From assembly GCF_025144465.1 (NCBI RefSeq), contig NZ_CP083553.1:1424001-1488000 (forward strand): DNA of 64,000 bases, given 5' to 3'. The notes under the pieces were generated by a model. The model was not told the origin of the DNA and ran no database searches. It saw nothing but the letters and a program-made list of their open reading frames with translations. A program made the position numbers and the translations under genes. This DNA is from Leisingera sp. S132 (lineage in GTDB: Bacteria > Pseudomonadota > Alphaproteobacteria > Rhodobacterales > Rhodobacteraceae). This document shows positions 1 through 9,562 of the stretch, one piece after another; within the stretch, counting starts at the first letter, position 1, and every line of letters begins with the position of its first letter.

Positions 1-260
1 GGACAGGGTGGTACGGGCGCATTCCCCCTCAAATCGCGGATTTTAACGCGAAAATCTGCAGATTCGGGTGAAAAAACACAGAAAAGCCAATTGGCCCCCT
101 TGTGTGGGGCTTCGGAACATGGTTACTCAAGATGAGCCGTATAGAGGTGAACGCTTTTCAAGCATTCCCGCGGCATCAAGCCCAAAAAAGCTAACGATCC
201 GGCGCTGAGGCGCGCTGCACAGGGTCAACGGCGCATTAACTCAAGGCTTATGATAGGCAT
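1..260. other. Intergenic region upstream of the DUF4167 gene
   Basis: No convincing coding frame is seen in the first 260 bases. The stretch is less GC-rich than its surroundings and presumably holds the promoter of the DUF4167 gene, but no clear -35/-10 pair stands out. The neighbouring gene on the left lies outside the window. Confidence 0.4.
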
Positions 261-938
261 ATGAGATCGTCCAAATCACGTTCCCGCTCCAAGTCGAACC
301 GGAATCGCCCGAACGGCGCCAATGTGGTCAACCGGGTGTTCGACAGCTCCGGTCCCGAAGGCAAGGTGCGCGGAACCCCGCAGCAGATCATTGACAAGTA
401 CAACCAGCTGGCCCGCGACGCGCAGCTGGGCAATGATCGTGTTGCAGCAGAGAACTTCCAGCAGCATGCGGAACATTACTTGCGGATGCTGAACGAAGCG
501 CAGCGCGAAATCGAAGCGCGCCGCGAGGAGCAGGAACGCCAGAACCGCGAGCGCCAGGCTGAGCGCGACCGCGAGCGGGCGGAGCGGCTGGAGCGTCAGG
601 AACGCGAGGCTGCGGTCACAGCACCTGCTGACAGTGATCCGGCAAGCGCACCGCAGCCTGAAGTGATTGACCCGCGCGGCGACAATGGCAACGGGCAGGA
701 CAGCGGTTTGGTTGAGACCCCGGAGAGCCAGAGTGCCGCTCCGGCGGAGAGCGGCGATGACGCTGCGCCGAAGAAAGCCCCGGCACGCAAATCCCGCACC
801 CGCAAGCCCGCAGCTAAGGCCGAGGGCGCGGAAGCCGCAGGCGAGGACGGTGAAACCCCGGCGCCGAAGAAACCAGGCCGCCCGCGCGCCAAACCGAAGC
901 CTAAGGCTGAGGATGGCGCAGCGGAAGCTGCCGAATAA
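261..938 (+). CDS. DUF4167 domain protein
   Basis: A 225-residue protein with a basic, Ser/Arg-rich N-terminus followed by the conserved block that defines DUF4167 (VFDSSGPEGKVRGT around residues 26-39, then a helix predicted to pair around residues 40-80). Residues 80-115 are an Arg/Glu-rich, probably coiled-coil segment. The remainder is a low-complexity Ala/Pro/Lys tail typical of disordered, nucleic-acid-binding tails. The family is widespread in alphaproteobacteria. Its function is not established; RNA binding is only an inference from composition. The gene stands alone and ends at a strong hairpin terminator shared with the convergent pdxJ. Confidence 0.85.
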   Translation: MRSSKSRSRSKSNRNRPNGANVVNRVFDSSGPEGKVRGTPQQIIDKYNQLARDAQLGNDRVAAENFQQHAEHYLRMLNEAQREIEARREEQERQNRERQAERDRERAERLERQEREAAVTAPADSDPASAPQPEVIDPRGDNGNGQDSGLVETPESQSAAPAESGDDAAPKKAPARKSRTRKPAAKAEGAEAAGEDGETPAPKKPGRPRAKPKPKAEDGAAEAAE

Positions 939-956
939 GCAGCTGCCAGTTATGCA

Positions 957-993
957 AAACCCCCGGGGCTGATGGCCCCGGGGGTTTTCTTTT
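957..993. terminator. Bidirectional intrinsic terminator
   Basis: A perfect GC-rich hairpin (CCCCCGGGGC, four-base loop, GCCCCGGGGG) is flanked by A-runs on the left and T-runs on the right. It lies between the convergent DUF4167 and pdxJ genes and can serve both. Confidence 0.85.
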
Positions 994-1013
994 GGATGCC
1001 GGTGGGGGCGTGA

Positions 1014-1781
1014 TCAGACTTCGTGGCCCAGCACCCTCAGATAGCGGCGCACGGCTTCGGGGAAGCCCAGCATCAGGGCATCCGCTGTCAGGCCGTGGCC
1101 GATGGAGACCTCGGCCAGATCGGGAATGGCCTGGCGCAAGCCGGGCAGATTTTCGACGGTCAGGTCGTGTCCTGCATTCATCATCAGGCTGCCAAGGGCG
1201 CGGGCCTCGTTCGCGGTGTCCCGGATCAGATCCAATTCACGCGCGGTAGAGGCAGGATCGGTTTGGTCAGCATAGGGTCCAGTGTAAAACTCTATCCTGT
1301 CGGCACCTGCCTGTTGCGCCAGTGCGGGATCAGTAGGGTTGGCGTCCACAAAATAGGAGACCCGGATACCGGCCGCCTTGAACTCCTCAGCGATGGGCAG
1401 GAGCATCTCGCCATCGGCAGCAAAATCCCAGCCATGGTCGGACGTGGACTGCTCCGGCGTGTCCGGCACCAGCGTCACCTGATGCGGCTTGTTCTCCAGC
1501 ACCAGGTCGATGAAGTGGCGGGTCGGGTAGCCCTCGATATTGAATTCGGCCTCTGGGAATTCTTCGGCAATAAGCCGCGACAGGGCCGGCAGGTCGGAAA
1601 ACCGGATGTGGCGCTCATCCGGGCGCGGGTGCACAGTGATGCCATGGGCGCCGGCCTGCAGGATGGCACGGGAGATGTCGATCAGGTCCGGCCAGGGCAC
1701 CTCGCGCCGGTTGCGCAGGTAGGCAACAGCATTGACGTTCACTGACAGAAGCGTCGGGCGGGGTGCAACGGTCTGTGTCAT
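1014..1781 (-). CDS. pdxJ: Pyridoxine 5'-phosphate synthase
   Basis: A 255-residue protein that matches PdxJ over its whole length. PdxJ condenses 3-amino-2-oxopropyl phosphate with 1-deoxyxylulose 5-phosphate to give pyridoxine 5'-phosphate in the cytoplasm. Visible family motifs are the N-terminal LSVNVNAVAYLRN strand, GITVHPRPDERHI, EFNIEGYP, QVTLVPDTPEQ, RIEFYTGPYA and the C-terminal SIGHGLTADAL. The start is placed at the ATG giving MTQTVAPRP, because the longer frame adds 24 residues that do not resemble the family. It is the last gene of the lptF-to-pdxJ run, so both late B6 genes (pdxA and pdxJ) lie in the same transcription unit. Confidence 0.95.
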   Translation of the reverse strand: MTQTVAPRPTLLSVNVNAVAYLRNRREVPWPDLIDISRAILQAGAHGITVHPRPDERHIRFSDLPALSRLIAEEFPEAEFNIEGYPTRHFIDLVLENKPHQVTLVPDTPEQSTSDHGWDFAADGEMLLPIAEEFKAAGIRVSYFVDANPTDPALAQQAGADRIEFYTGPYADQTDPASTARELDLIRDTANEARALGSLMMNAGHDLTVENLPGLRQAIPDLAEVSIGHGLTADALMLGFPEAVRRYLRVLGHEV

Positions 1782-1821
1782 AGAAAAATATGATCTCCGG
1801 GTCAGGGGCGGAAAAAAAGTG

Positions 1822-2664
1822 TCAGGCTTTGGCAACTTCGCGGGCAAGCGCACAGAAGGCCTCCAGGCTTACCTGTTCGGCGCGTTCGGTGGGCGGGATG
1901 CCTGCGGCTGTCAGATGCGCTTCGATATCAGGCGAAATGCCCTTGAGCGACGCGCGCAGCATCTTCCGGCGCTGGTTGAAGGCGGCGGCGACGACGCGGG
2001 AAAGGATGGCGGCATCGGCCTCGAACCGCGGCTCTGGCAGGGCGTCCAGATGCACCACGGCGCTGGAGACCTTGGGCGGGGGGGTGAAGGCACCTGGCGG
2101 CAGCGATAGCACGATACGCGCATCCGCCCGCCACTGTGCCAGGATCGCCAGACGGCCATAGGCCTTGGAGCCGGGCTGCGCCACGATGCGGTCGGCAACC
2201 TCGCGCTGGAACATCAGGGTGAGGCTCTGCCAGAACGGCGGCCACTCCTTGGGTGTCAGCCAGCGCACCAGAAGCTCGGTGCCGACGTTGTAGGGCAGGT
2301 TGGCGGCGATGCGGATCGGCGGTGTGAGGTGCTGCAGCGGGTCGATCTCCAGCGCATCGCCGTTGATCATTTCAAACCGTCCCGGGTAGGCGTCTGCGAT
2401 CTCCTGCAGTGCAGGCAGGCAGCGGCTGTCTTTTTCAACCGCCAGCACCCGGCGGGCGCCCTCAGACAGCAGTCCGCGGGTCAGGCCGCCGGGACCTGGG
2501 CCGATTTCCAGAACGTCGCAGCCGGTCAGGTCGCCGGCCTGGCGCGCAATCTTGGCGGTGAGGTTGAGGTCCAGAAGGAAGTTCTGACCCAGCGACTTAC
2601 GTGCCGAGAGCTGATGCGTTGCGATCACTTCGCGCAAGGGGGGAAGGGAGTCGATAGCGCTCAT
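1822..2664 (-). CDS. rsmA: 16S rRNA dimethyladenosine transferase RsmA/KsgA
   Basis: A 280-residue SAM-dependent methyltransferase that dimethylates two adjacent adenosines near the 3' end of 16S rRNA during 30S maturation. The signature LGQNFLLD near residue 27, the SAM-binding motif [13 protein letters not shown] and the catalytic-site motif [11 protein letters not shown] are all intact. Length fits the family. It follows pdxA by 84 bases and precedes pdxJ by about 40. The same surA-pdxA-rsmA order is found in enterobacteria, which supports the assignment. Confidence 0.96.
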   Translation of the reverse strand: MSAIDSLPPLREVIATHQLSARKSLGQNFLLDLNLTAKIARQAGDLTGCDVLEIGPGPGGLTRGLLSEGARRVLAVEKDSRCLPALQEIADAYPGRFEMINGDALEIDPLQHLTPPIRIAANLPYNVGTELLVRWLTPKEWPPFWQSLTLMFQREVADRIVAQPGSKAYGRLAILAQWRADARIVLSLPPGAFTPPPKVSSAVVHLDALPEPRFEADAAILSRVVAAAFNQRRKMLRASLKGISPDIEAHLTAAGIPPTERAEQVSLEAFCALAREVAKA

Positions 2665-2722
2665 GTCATCTGGACCTTGGGACTGGGCACGCGGCGCGCG
2701 CCAAAAGTTTCATGCCTCCGGC

Positions 2723-2746
2723 GGGGATATTTCCGGCAAGAGGAAG
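2723..2746 (+). repeat. Dispersed intergenic repeat, copy 1
   Basis: The pattern GATATTT-CCGG-CAAGAGGAAG lies in the pdxA-rsmA gap. Related sequences occur at 38174-38198 and 44016-44038, always between genes and in the same orientation. The consensus is roughly GAGTATTT..GG.AAGATGAAG. Confidence 0.5.
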
Positions 2747-2748
2747 AA

Positions 2749-3720
2749 TCAAGTGCTGGCGGCCATGGCCTGCGCCAGCTTCAGCGCCTCGATCAGGCTG
2801 GAGGGATTGGCCTGTCCGGTGCCCGCGATGTCAAAGGCGGTGCCGTGATCGGGGGAGGTGCGGATGAAAGGCAGGCCCAAGGTAACATTGACGCCGCGGT
2901 CGAAATCCAGCGTCTTGATCGGGATCAGGGCCTGATCGTGATACATGCAGACCGCCGCGTCATAACGGGCGCGGGCTGCGGCGTGAAACAGGGTGTCAGC
3001 AGGGTGGGGGCCGGTGACATTCTGGCCTTCCGCCTGCATCTGCGCAACCAGCGCATTGATCCAATCGAGTTCTTCGCGGCCCATTGCGCCGCCTTCGCCT
3101 GCGTGCGGGTTGAGGCCTGCAACCGCGATACGCGGTGCGGCAATGCCGAACTGGCTTTGCAGGCCCGCAGCGGTGATTTCTATGATTTCGCGCAAGCCTT
3201 CCGGTGTCAGCGCCGCGGGCACGTCTGACAGGGCGATGTGGATGGTGGCAGGCACCACACGCAACTGGTCGCTCGCCAGCATCATCACCACCCGGCTGCG
3301 GCCTGCCAGTGCCGCGAGAAATTCTGTATGGCCGGGATAGGCAAAGCCCGCACCGTCGATCAGTGCCTTCTTGTGAATGGGGGCTGTGCAGACGGCGGAG
3401 GCCTCGCCTGCCTGAACCAGTTTCACGGCGGTTTCAATGGATTGGATCACGCCTGCAGCGTTGGCCGGATCGGCCGTGCCCTTGGCTGCGCTGCCGCCGA
3501 AGGCAATCGGCAGGACCGGAAAGCGGTCCGCACAGGCTGCGGCGGCCTCAGCGGGGAATGAAATCTCGCTGACCGGCGTGCCTGGGGGCAGATGCCGCGG
3601 ATCGCCAATCCAGAAGAACGGGCAGCTGTTCCTCAGTGCCTCCCATGCCTTGACGGCGATTTCCGGGCCGATGCCTGCGGGTTCACCGCAACTGAGGGCA
3701 ATGGGCCCGGAGCGGGTCAT
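2749..3720 (-). CDS. pdxA: 4-hydroxythreonine-4-phosphate dehydrogenase
   Basis: A 323-residue PdxA that oxidises 4-phosphohydroxy-L-threonine with NAD in pyridoxal phosphate synthesis. It begins with the family motif SCGEPAGIGPEIA. Its metal-binding histidines are recognisable in YPGHTEF, in CMYHDQALIPIK, and in the C-terminal TSPDHGTAFDIAGTG segment, which also lines the active site. Its start overlaps the end of surA by four bases (ATGA), so translation is probably coupled. Confidence 0.96.
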   Translation of the reverse strand: MTRSGPIALSCGEPAGIGPEIAVKAWEALRNSCPFFWIGDPRHLPPGTPVSEISFPAEAAAACADRFPVLPIAFGGSAAKGTADPANAAGVIQSIETAVKLVQAGEASAVCTAPIHKKALIDGAGFAYPGHTEFLAALAGRSRVVMMLASDQLRVVPATIHIALSDVPAALTPEGLREIIEITAAGLQSQFGIAAPRIAVAGLNPHAGEGGAMGREELDWINALVAQMQAEGQNVTGPHPADTLFHAAARARYDAAVCMYHDQALIPIKTLDFDRGVNVTLGLPFIRTSPDHGTAFDIAGTGQANPSSLIEALKLAQAMAAST

Positions 3721-4976
3721 TTGATGTCGATCCGGGCGTCGGCGCGCAGCTGTTCCAGGAAGCTGTCGGTCAGCGATGTCATCCGCTGCGCCACAAGCGC
3801 ATTGGCCACGGTTTCGCGGTTGGCGCCCTCGCCGAGGTCGGCAGTGCGGCCGCAGAGCATCAGGACCACTGCAGTCTGGCCGTTGTTGCGTGTCAGCGCT
3901 GTGGAGGTTTCACTTGGGTCGAGCTTGGCCAGTTCCAGCGCGATGTCGCGGGGAATGTCCGCGGGCGGAAGGCTTTGGATGTCCAGCACCGACGGGTCCT
4001 GACCTTGAGCGAGGCCGTAGAAGTCCTCGCAGGTGTCGACGCTGTTTACAACCTTCTGCACTGCGGCCAGTCCTTCAGGCGTGCGTCCGCCGGGGACGAA
4101 GTAGGTGGCGTATTCGATGGCGGTGTAACGCGGTGCCGCGCCTTCAACCTCGCGCACGCCGCGCATCTGGAACAGTGCCACGGCGTTTTGCAGCGGCAGC
4201 GGTTCGGAAATTTCGCCGGGATTCAGCGCCAGCACGATTTCCTGCAGCTGCGGCGGCAGTTTGGTCAGAGGCATCCAGGGCAGGCGGCCGCCCTCATTGC
4301 GGCTGGCGGCAGCGGAGTACTGGGTCGCGGCGGCGGCAAAGCTGTCGTAGCCTTTGAGCCGGGATACTTGCTCAATCAACTCTTCGACCTGGGCTGCATT
4401 CTGGTCGTTGATCGGCACGATGAACTCACTCAGCAGCACCTGGACGCTGCCGGTGCCTGCAGATCCCATGGCGCGGTCAATTTCTTCCGGGGTCGGGCGC
4501 GCCTGGGACAGGAAACGGGCGCGGGTGTATTCGCGCCAGCCCAGGCCGACCCTGGTGAAATCGCGCAAGGTCTGCGGAGCGACGCCCTGCTGCTGCAGGG
4601 CTGCCAGGAATTCGTTCAGCGACAGGTTGGCGCGGCCTGCCATTTCTTCCATGCCGGCAGAAATATCCTCATCGGACAGTTCAATGCCGGCCTGTTGGAG
4701 CACTTGAAGCTTGAGCCGGTCATTGATCAGCTCCTCGCGTGCGGTTTCCAGCGGGTCGCCCGGTACCCTCAGCGCGGCCTGAAAGCGGGCACGCTGCTCC
4801 AGCTCATAACGGGTGATCACCTCGTCATTGACTGTGATTGCAGGCGCAAAAAGATTCTGTGCTCCGGCCGGCAGGGCGGTCAGAGAGAGACCTGCTGCCA
4901 GCGCCAGCGCGGCTGCGGACTTGAGGGCACGGGAAAGGAAGGGAGCCGGGAACCGGGAATTCACGTCTTGCTGCAT
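3717..4976 (-). CDS. surA: Periplasmic chaperone/peptidyl-prolyl isomerase SurA
   Basis: A 419-residue protein with an N-terminal signal peptide ending near ALPAGAQ (residue 40). A SurA N-terminal chaperone domain follows (NDEVITRYELEQR around 49-61), then one recognisable parvulin-type PPIase domain around residues 175-275 (SEFIVPI, GGRLPWM, LQEIVLALNPGEIS). SurA escorts outer-membrane proteins, including LptD, across the periplasm. The gene overlaps lptD upstream by 16 bases and pdxA downstream by four. The C-terminal third is less conserved and a second PPIase domain is not obvious. Confidence 0.93.
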   Translation of the reverse strand: MQQDVNSRFPAPFLSRALKSAAALALAAGLSLTALPAGAQNLFAPAITVNDEVITRYELEQRARFQAALRVPGDPLETAREELINDRLKLQVLQQAGIELSDEDISAGMEEMAGRANLSLNEFLAALQQQGVAPQTLRDFTRVGLGWREYTRARFLSQARPTPEEIDRAMGSAGTGSVQVLLSEFIVPINDQNAAQVEELIEQVSRLKGYDSFAAAATQYSAAASRNEGGRLPWMPLTKLPPQLQEIVLALNPGEISEPLPLQNAVALFQMRGVREVEGAAPRYTAIEYATYFVPGGRTPEGLAAVQKVVNSVDTCEDFYGLAQGQDPSVLDIQSLPPADIPRDIALELAKLDPSETSTALTRNNGQTAVVLMLCGRTADLGEGANRETVANALVAQRMTSLTDSFLEQLRADARIDIK

Positions 4977-7150
4977 GACCGCCTGTACTGTTTGTTGCCG
5001 CTCTTTACGGAAAAACCGCTGAGGGAGATGGTAAAGCCGAAATCCGTTGTCGGCTCAACACTTGTTGTTGAGGTATAGCGGCGGTTGACCGAAAGGTCGA
5101 CCGTTACGCATTCGTTCTGATACGCCAGACCCAGACCTGCCCGGGTGGCTCGGGCATCGGAAATATCGTAGCGCAGCCGGGCGCTGGCAGACCAGCTGGG
5201 GTTGATGTCGTAGCGCCCATCGACCCAGATTTCGGAGCTTTCCTCGGACCGTTCCTCGACGGGATCCGTGCCAAGCCACAGATATGTGCCGGACAGGCTG
5301 GAACGGTCCGTGTGCCATTCGCCTCGGACTTCGGCCTTGGAAAAGTTCAGCGAACCGTTCAGCAGGCCGCGGGTGGAGATCGCCAGCCCGTCGCCGAACT
5401 TGATCTGGCCGGCCAGCAGAAGATCCGACGAAGTGCCGCCAAGCCCCGAGCTTTTGGTGAACCGGGGGTCCGCCTCGCTGCGCAGCACCTGGCCAATTGT
5501 TGCGTAGGCCTGCCAGCCCTGAGGCGAGTAGCGCGCCCAATTGGCTCCATAGACCAGTGTAAACCCGTCCTCGCGGGCATCGGTTGCGGGGAAACGGGAC
5601 AGCGACAGCAGGTTGCCCTGGTCAAATTCGACGAACCTGCTTTCCTCGCTGACCACATCACCGCTGCCTTCGTTGCGCCAGCCAAGCCGCAGGATCGGCT
5701 CCAAGTACTGGGTGGCGCCATTGGCTTCACGGCGGGTCATCGGCAAGCGGAAAGTCATTGAGCCGCGGGGCGTCAGGCGGGTGACTTCATCGGTGAAAAA
5801 AGCATCATCATAAGCTCTGGAGGCATCCGCTGCAGCGCCCAGCTCGGCCTCTGCCAGGATCCCGTAGCCGAGCCTCCAAGTGCGGAGCCAGCTCAGGTCG
5901 GCAGTCAGCCTTGCGAGGTCCCGGCCGGTAGCGGAGTCTTCGCTCAGTCCATCGCCCCGGTTTGTTGAGCGGCGGTAACGTCCGTTTCCCTGAAGCGTCA
6001 GCCGGACTTCGCCGCCCGTAAGGCTGGGGAAATAGCGTTTCTGAAACAGTGCTTCGGCAATACCGGAGGGGATTTCGTCAGGATCTTCGTCGGAGCGGAG
6101 CGTTTTGTAGTGGGTCAGCGATGTGCGGAGCAAGCTGTCCCGGCGGATCCGCGACAGCTCCAGCCTGGAGCGGAGGCGGTCAGTGTCGGGCAGGCCGTAA
6201 TCCGCGAGATAGGCATCGTCTGAAACCGCCCGCAAATCAAAAGTGAAGCGGTAGTTTCGCGGCAATTCGAACCGGCCATTTCCGAAGATGTATCCACGGT
6301 CCTGGCCCGGGTAAAGATCGTCGCGGGTATAGGCTCCGTTGAACTCGATCCGGCCGCGCCGGAAGGCCTGCCGGTAGCGCAGGTCCAGTGTCCGGGTGCT
6401 TGATGAGACGTAGGGCGCGACCGTCAGATCCTTGTGCGGGCCAAGGGTGAAGAAATAGGGAACCTTGACCCCGGTGCCGAGGTTCGATGTTGAGCGCACG
6501 GAGGGGATCAGAAAGCCGCTGGTTCTCTCCAGCGAGGGATCCGGCAGACGGAACGCCGGGAAGTAGAAAACCGGCACATCCAGGACCCGCAGCTGCGCGT
6601 TCTCAAAGTAAAGCTGGCGTTCCTGCTGATCATGGGTGACGCGCTCCGCGCGGATCTGCCAGAGCGGGGGGCGCCCGTCTTCGCAGACATGGCACGAGGA
6701 CACAGCGGTCTTATAGAGCTGGGTATAGCGGCCGCTGACCCGTGTCATCTGCAGCGACGCGAGCTGGAGCTGCTGCTGCAGTACCATGCGGGCGCCGTTG
6801 AGCAGTCCGTTGCGCAGGCTGCTGTCCATTTCCGCAGCGTTGGCCAGAATGGTGATGTCACCGTTCTGGTCGATACGGATCGGGCCCTCGACAAGCAGGG
6901 TGCCTGTGCCTTGATCAAAGGTTATCTTCTGCGCGCGCAGGCGTATATCGCCCTGAAAAGCTTCGACATTGCCTTCTGCCACAAGTGTCCGGTCCGCGGT
7001 GATGAACACCTGATCGGCAACGAGCATTGCGGGCTGGGCCTGATCCGGGGGCGCGGCAGTCTGCGCCTGAGGAGCAGAGGCAGACAGCGCCAGCCAGGGC
7101 AGCACGGCGGAAAGAAGCAGCGCCCGGCGCAGGTTACCCGTCTTCGGCAT
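4961..7150 (-). CDS. lptD: LPS-assembly outer-membrane protein LptD
   Basis: A 729-residue beta-barrel protein. After a signal peptide (cleavage near ASAPQAQT, about residue 30) comes the OstA/LptA-like beta-jellyroll (VADQVFITADRTLVAEGNVE), then a long aromatic-alternating barrel domain. It receives lipopolysaccharide from the periplasmic bridge and inserts it in the outer leaflet. Cysteines occur as a close pair near residue 154 (SSCHVC) and near the C-terminus (NECVTV, RRSC), consistent with the disulfides known in the family. The gene sits directly after lptG and before its chaperone gene surA. Confidence 0.95.
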   Translation of the reverse strand: MPKTGNLRRALLLSAVLPWLALSASAPQAQTAAPPDQAQPAMLVADQVFITADRTLVAEGNVEAFQGDIRLRAQKITFDQGTGTLLVEGPIRIDQNGDITILANAAEMDSSLRNGLLNGARMVLQQQLQLASLQMTRVSGRYTQLYKTAVSSCHVCEDGRPPLWQIRAERVTHDQQERQLYFENAQLRVLDVPVFYFPAFRLPDPSLERTSGFLIPSVRSTSNLGTGVKVPYFFTLGPHKDLTVAPYVSSSTRTLDLRYRQAFRRGRIEFNGAYTRDDLYPGQDRGYIFGNGRFELPRNYRFTFDLRAVSDDAYLADYGLPDTDRLRSRLELSRIRRDSLLRTSLTHYKTLRSDEDPDEIPSGIAEALFQKRYFPSLTGGEVRLTLQGNGRYRRSTNRGDGLSEDSATGRDLARLTADLSWLRTWRLGYGILAEAELGAAADASRAYDDAFFTDEVTRLTPRGSMTFRLPMTRREANGATQYLEPILRLGWRNEGSGDVVSEESRFVEFDQGNLLSLSRFPATDAREDGFTLVYGANWARYSPQGWQAYATIGQVLRSEADPRFTKSSGLGGTSSDLLLAGQIKFGDGLAISTRGLLNGSLNFSKAEVRGEWHTDRSSLSGTYLWLGTDPVEERSEESSEIWVDGRYDINPSWSASARLRYDISDARATRAGLGLAYQNECVTVDLSVNRRYTSTTSVEPTTDFGFTISLSGFSVKSGNKQYRRSCSKT

Positions 7151-8237
7151 GGAGTAGCAGTCCCAAAGTCAAAAGTATTGCGGCAGCAGGCGGCGCCCAA
7201 GCGGCCAGCGCCACCGGGATTTGCCCATTCTCGCCAAGGATTTGCGCGAAATTGCGGATGAAATAAAGTCCGAATCCCAGCAGCACGGCCATCAGCACGG
7301 CCAAGCCGGTGCCGCCAAAGCGGGCGTGCCGCATGGTGAAGGATGCGCCGACCAGCACCATGGCGATCAGGAACAGGGGGCGGGCCAGCTCTGCCTGCAG
7401 CCGGACTTCGTAACGCTTGGTGGTGAAACCGGCAGCTGACAGTTCGCGGATGGTGGAAGGCAGGTCATAAATCGAGATGCCGCTGGCGGTGCCCAGTGTA
7501 CCGCGGATGCGGTCTGTGGTCAGCGTGGTCGGCAGCCGCAGCTCCTCATGCCGGGCAGCGCCGGTTTCGGGATTGATGCCTGCCGTCAGCGGCCAGGCCT
7601 TTGCATTGGTCAGAATCCAATGATTGCCTTCCAGCCGCGCCGTTTCGGCGGTTATGCGGCGCACCGGGCCGCCTGCATTTGTGTAGGCATGTATCGAAAC
7701 GTCAATCAGGGTGATGTCAGCGGCATCGCCGCTGTACCCCTTGGCGTGAATGACTGATTGGCCGCGGGCGCCCCCTTGGCGCAGCCACAGGCCTTCACCG
7801 CTCAGCGACAAGGCCGAGGGGCCGCCGTTCTGATAGGTTTCTGCCAGATCCTGGTAACGGTTGGCCGTGGCCGCCGCAATGGGATTGAGCATGGTGACGG
7901 CCAGGCCGCCGATTGCCGCTGCGACCAGTACAGGGGCTGCCAGTGCCCTTATGCCCGACCGGCCGATGGCACGGGTCACCACCAGCTCACTGCTGCGGGC
8001 AAGGCCAACAAACAGCACGATGGTTGACAGGATCATGATCAGCGGCAGGAACTCACTGAGGGCTGCGGGTATGTTCAGCAGGGTCAGCCCAATCAGCTGC
8101 GCCAGGCTGAGGTCAACTGATTCAAACCGGCGTATCTGCTCATTCAGATCGATCAGAACCACCAATGTCATCAGCACAGCTACGATCGCCAGAAACCATT
8201 GCGTGAAACGGCGCGCATAGTAGAGATCCAGTTTCAT
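7134..8237 (-). CDS. lptG: LPS export ABC transporter permease LptG
   Basis: A 367-residue permease of the LptF/LptG family. It has three N-terminal membrane helices, a periplasmic beta-jellyroll domain (about residues 125-260) and three C-terminal helices. With LptF and the LptB ATPase it extracts lipopolysaccharide from the inner membrane. The start at MKLDLYYARRF is chosen because its ATG overlaps the lptF stop (ATGA). An upstream extension would lie inside lptF. It also overlaps lptD by 17 bases. Confidence 0.94.
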   Translation of the reverse strand: MKLDLYYARRFTQWFLAIVAVLMTLVVLIDLNEQIRRFESVDLSLAQLIGLTLLNIPAALSEFLPLIMILSTIVLFVGLARSSELVVTRAIGRSGIRALAAPVLVAAAIGGLAVTMLNPIAAATANRYQDLAETYQNGGPSALSLSGEGLWLRQGGARGQSVIHAKGYSGDAADITLIDVSIHAYTNAGGPVRRITAETARLEGNHWILTNAKAWPLTAGINPETGAARHEELRLPTTLTTDRIRGTLGTASGISIYDLPSTIRELSAAGFTTKRYEVRLQAELARPLFLIAMVLVGASFTMRHARFGGTGLAVLMAVLLGFGLYFIRNFAQILGENGQIPVALAAWAPPAAAILLTLGLLLHAEDG

Positions 8238-9361
8238 GCTGTGGTCTCCGCTGCCATTGCCCGGATCCGTTTGGGGCGGGCAGACAGGACCAGGAAGACC
8301 AGCGCTACCGCCAGGCCCAGCAGGGTGGGAAGGTAGATCAGGGGCCACAGGTCGGGATTTTTGAGAACGGGATCGGAGACCACGCCACGCAGGCCTTCGA
8401 CAAAGATCAGAATGATGAAGGCCAGCATCGCCTGCCGCCAGACGCCAAAGCGTGAGAATGTGCCCAGCATCAATGCGGAAAAGCCAATCAGCGTTACGGC
8501 AATGCAGATCAATGCCCGGGCAAAGCGCAGGTGCAGCTCTTCGGCTTGGGCGCCAGCGGAGTAACCGTCGCTTCGGGTGACGGCTGCAGTGCTGTTCATA
8601 AGCTCGAGGCTGGGAATAGCGCGTATGTTGCGGGCCGGGTTCTCAGCCTGGCGGGCCAGGGAGCTGATGTCATAAGAGAAATCGGAAAAGAATGTGGTCG
8701 AGAGACGTTGCGACTTGTTTTCGAGCCGCTGCGCCATGCCTTCTACCATGATCAGATGCGCACTTTCGCCGTCCCGCACGAGAAAGGCGCGGTTCCCGGT
8801 GTAGGTGACGGTCACTTCCGGGTCGCGGCGGTCCGACAGGAACACGTCCTGGAGGGTCCCGTCCGGGTCAATCTGCCGGATATAGAACGTGACACCTGCA
8901 GCGGGATGCAGAAAATCGCCTTCGCTGAGCAGTTTGGCGGTGATGTTCCGCGAGACTTCGCTTTCACGCAACTCCAACTGGCTGATCGAGGCCGGCAGCA
9001 GGTAGTGCGTCAGCGCCGACATCATCAGGGCAGTGATAATGCCGAACACCAGCGCAGGGCGGGCCATTTGCCAAGGGCTGGTACCGGTGGCGCGCAGCAC
9101 GGTCAGCTCGCTTTCGCTGTTCAGCCGGTTGGTCACCCAGACCGCAGCGCCGAAGGCGGCAATCGGCAGCACAATTCGGATCAGGTTCGGCAGCGTGAGC
9201 GCGGTGAATTCCAGAAACACCAGTGCGGACTGCCCGTTGCCGATCAGCGTATCGAACAGCACTACGGCCCGGTTGACCCAGAACACGGCCACCAGAATCA
9301 GGGCAAAGAAGCCGAAGAAGAGCAGATACTGTGACAGCACATATCTGTCGTAGCGTGACAC
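8234..9361 (-). CDS. lptF: LPS export ABC transporter permease LptF
   Basis: A 375-residue LptF/LptG-family permease with the same 3+3 helix layout and periplasmic domain as LptG. The start is a GTG (SRYDRYVLSQYL follows) preceded by a GGGGGGAT ribosome-binding site. Reading further upstream would run antisense through pepA and gives no LptF-like sequence. It is the first gene of the lptF-lptG-lptD-surA-pdxA-rsmA-pdxJ run, and its promoter must lie in the 200-base gap shared with the divergent pepA. Confidence 0.93.
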   Translation of the reverse strand: MSRYDRYVLSQYLLFFGFFALILVAVFWVNRAVVLFDTLIGNGQSALVFLEFTALTLPNLIRIVLPIAAFGAAVWVTNRLNSESELTVLRATGTSPWQMARPALVFGIITALMMSALTHYLLPASISQLELRESEVSRNITAKLLSEGDFLHPAAGVTFYIRQIDPDGTLQDVFLSDRRDPEVTVTYTGNRAFLVRDGESAHLIMVEGMAQRLENKSQRLSTTFFSDFSYDISSLARQAENPARNIRAIPSLELMNSTAAVTRSDGYSAGAQAEELHLRFARALICIAVTLIGFSALMLGTFSRFGVWRQAMLAFIILIFVEGLRGVVSDPVLKNPDLWPLIYLPTLLGLAVALVFLVLSARPKRIRAMAAETTA

Positions 9362-9562
9362 CCGATCCCCCCAGATCTTGCCGTTGTTGTTTTGGCGGAC
9401 CTTAGTGGATTTGATTGGCGGGGAAAACTGCATTCTCGCCCGGCGTGGCAATCGGCGGCGGACCGCAGGCGTTGGCCAGTGCTGCCGGCTCTTTCCAACC
9501 GCCGCTCTGCAGGATACCTCTGGTGCCAAGAACCAGATGATTTTCAGCAGGAGCGCGCACGA
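9362..9562. promoter_or_regulatory. Divergent promoter region lptF / pepA
   Basis: A 200-base gap between two divergent genes that must carry promoters for both directions. A pepA ribosome-binding site (CAGGAG) is visible near 9547. No operator with clear symmetry was found. Confidence 0.5.
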
